Positions 63,308 through 64,000 of a stretch of 64,000 bases of DNA are shown here, piece after piece. Made by a program: the position numbers and the translations under genes. Source of the stretch: Tumidithrix helvetica. GTDB lineage: Bacteria; Cyanobacteriota; Cyanobacteriia; Pseudanabaenales; Pseudanabaenaceae. Within the stretch, counting starts at the first letter, position 1, and every line of letters starts with the position of its first letter. The stretch is taken from contig NZ_CBDDRA010000010.1 of assembly GCF_965232925.1 (NCBI RefSeq), forward strand, positions 62,001 to 126,000, read 5' to 3'. The notes under the pieces are model-generated. The model searched no databases. It was not told the DNA's origin and saw only the letters and a program-made list of their open reading frames with translations.

Positions 63308-63475
63308 ATGCAACGACAAAGTACTCCTCAGCAAAAACTAATCGCTCGATGGATCGATATCGAAGGCAAACTCATTTGCAAATGGGAGTCGATCGACCTC
63401 GAGCAAAAAACAGGGATTGTGCTTGCTTTCCCCTTGGTAGAAGGCTTATCAGAGCAGAACGCACAGGCAGCCTAA
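63308..63475 (+). CDS. Small conserved cyanobacterial protein, 55 aa
   Basis: ATG 63308 opens a 55-codon frame ending at TAA 63473-63475. It reads MQRQSTPQQKLIARWIDIEG, then KLICKWESIDLEQKTGIVLA and a polar tail. The regular LIARWxDxxGKLxCKW pattern is familiar from small cyanobacterial proteins, and codon use looks coding. A weak AAGGAA site lies upstream. The function is unknown. Confidence 0.55.
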   Translation: MQRQSTPQQKLIARWIDIEGKLICKWESIDLEQKTGIVLAFPLVEGLSEQNAQAA

Positions 63476-63767
63476 TACTGTACAGGAACCATACACTAGC
63501 TAAATTTCGTCTTAAGCGTTCAAAGGTTGTTTCAGATATGGCTTTAGCATCAAATTGTCTCGATCGACACAAAGCGAAAGCGAAAGTAAGATTAAGGTAA
63601 GGTTAAAATATGTTTGTATTTGATGACAATAAAGAAAGGCAGCATTCTGACCGAGGGTTAAAATTAGGTGTTCTATTCCGAACCGTGAGTAGTTTCCTAT
63701 GCTCCTCTCTGCGATCGCAAAGAAATAGAATCATGGCTTATCAATAGGAAATTAGGAGGATTCCATC

Positions 63768-64000
63768 ATGAATAAATCTGACTTTATCAGTCCACGTTCT
63801 CGCTTTTACGGAGAATTTACGCCTCAAAATCTGGTTTTTGATGCGAACTTGCAAGAGTTTGCCCATCGCGTCAGTATTGTTACCGCACTGACGACAGGGG
63901 GGAAGTTAATGCCTGAAGAGGCCTATAGCCAAATCAAAAAGCTATGGCACGAACTCAAAAGCTCCAAGAAACAGCTTGGCATCGGTACAAAACCCACTGA
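63768..64000 (+). CDS. DUF7219-like cyanobacterial protein (3' end outside window)
   Basis: The start ATG 63768 has a strong ribosome-binding site (AGGAGG) 6 bp upstream. It reads MNKSDFISPRSRFYGEFTPQ, then NLVFDANLQEFAHRVSIVTA, LTTGGKLMPEEAYSQIKKLW and HELKSSKKQLGIGTKPT to the window edge. It is very close to the short cyanobacterial family that I know as DUF7219, which usually has about 80-95 residues, so only a few codons are missing. The function is unknown. Confidence 0.8.
   Translation, partial: MNKSDFISPRSRFYGEFTPQNLVFDANLQEFAHRVSIVTALTTGGKLMPEEAYSQIKKLWHELKSSKKQLGIGTKPT

Noticed and set aside
1..64000. tRNA or rRNA genes
   Set aside because: I looked for T-loop (GGTTCGAATCC-like) motifs in the gaps and found none outside coding sequence.

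Overview
The window comes from a cyanobacterial chromosome. The evidence is the dense scatter of the HIP1 octamer (GCGATCGC) on both strands, the plant-type ferredoxin-thioredoxin reductase catalytic chain, a TGS-less threonyl-tRNA synthetase, a phycobiliprotein-like globin, and many cyanobacterial DUF families (DUF1997, DUF3067, DUF3352, DUF3386, DUF4079, a DUF7219-like protein). The genus is not provable from this stretch; a filamentous Pseudanabaena-type organism is only a guess. No tRNA, rRNA or CRISPR array was seen.

Layout. 1-8 kb: 3' part of an RND/MFP adaptor lipoprotein gene, a transposase remnant, a KAS II-like synthase divergent from an orphan N6-adenine methyltransferase, a MITE-like element beside a truncated antitoxin, a CocE-type hydrolase, and an Rpn-family nuclease gene bracketed by direct repeats. 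8-18 kb: housekeeping genes (coaX, trpS, ftrC, hisF, gamma-carbonic-anhydrase-like gene, thrS) mixed with conserved cyanobacterial hypotheticals. 18.5-27 kb: a higBA toxin-antitoxin pair, then a two-partner secretion locus (TpsB, a CTERM-tagged secreted protein, TpsA), with seven 11-bp direct repeats upstream of the CTERM gene, and a phycobiliprotein-like globin without its bilin cysteine. 27-42 kb: signalling genes (GGDEF, multi-GAF kinase-like, PAS-pentapeptide fusion), DUF proteins and a DUF485/ActP symporter pair.

42-55.5 kb is the accessory, defence-like part. Its outer frame looks like a type XIII-like retron: a winged-helix/SWIM zinc-finger protein (42.1-43.7 kb), a WGR + HEAT/ARM-repeat protein (50.3-53.6 kb), a retron reverse transcriptase (54.0-55.5 kb), and upstream of the RT a non-coding segment (53729-53968) with a 15-bp a1/a2-like pairing and a 15-bp perfect msd-like hairpin. 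Between the two accessory genes lies a separate module. It holds a catalytically intact long prokaryotic Argonaute (DEDD) in a 4-bp-overlapping operon with a Cas4/AddB-like PD-(D/E)XK nuclease, divergently transcribed from an XRE repressor/ImmA-type metalloprotease pair. Three copies of a 17-bp palindromic operator-like sequence sit in the shared promoter. The module is nearly devoid of HIP1. My reading is that an Argonaute-nuclease system under an ImmR/ImmA-style protease switch has been inserted into a retron locus. A broken Phd/ParE pair, a restriction-subunit-like protein and two small cyanobacterial genes fill the rest of the gap.

55.5-64 kb: two MITE-like inverted-repeat elements, a secreted hypothetical, phoU, mfd, a scramblase/LURP-like gene, several very small genes, a TPR protein and the start of a DUF7219-like gene.
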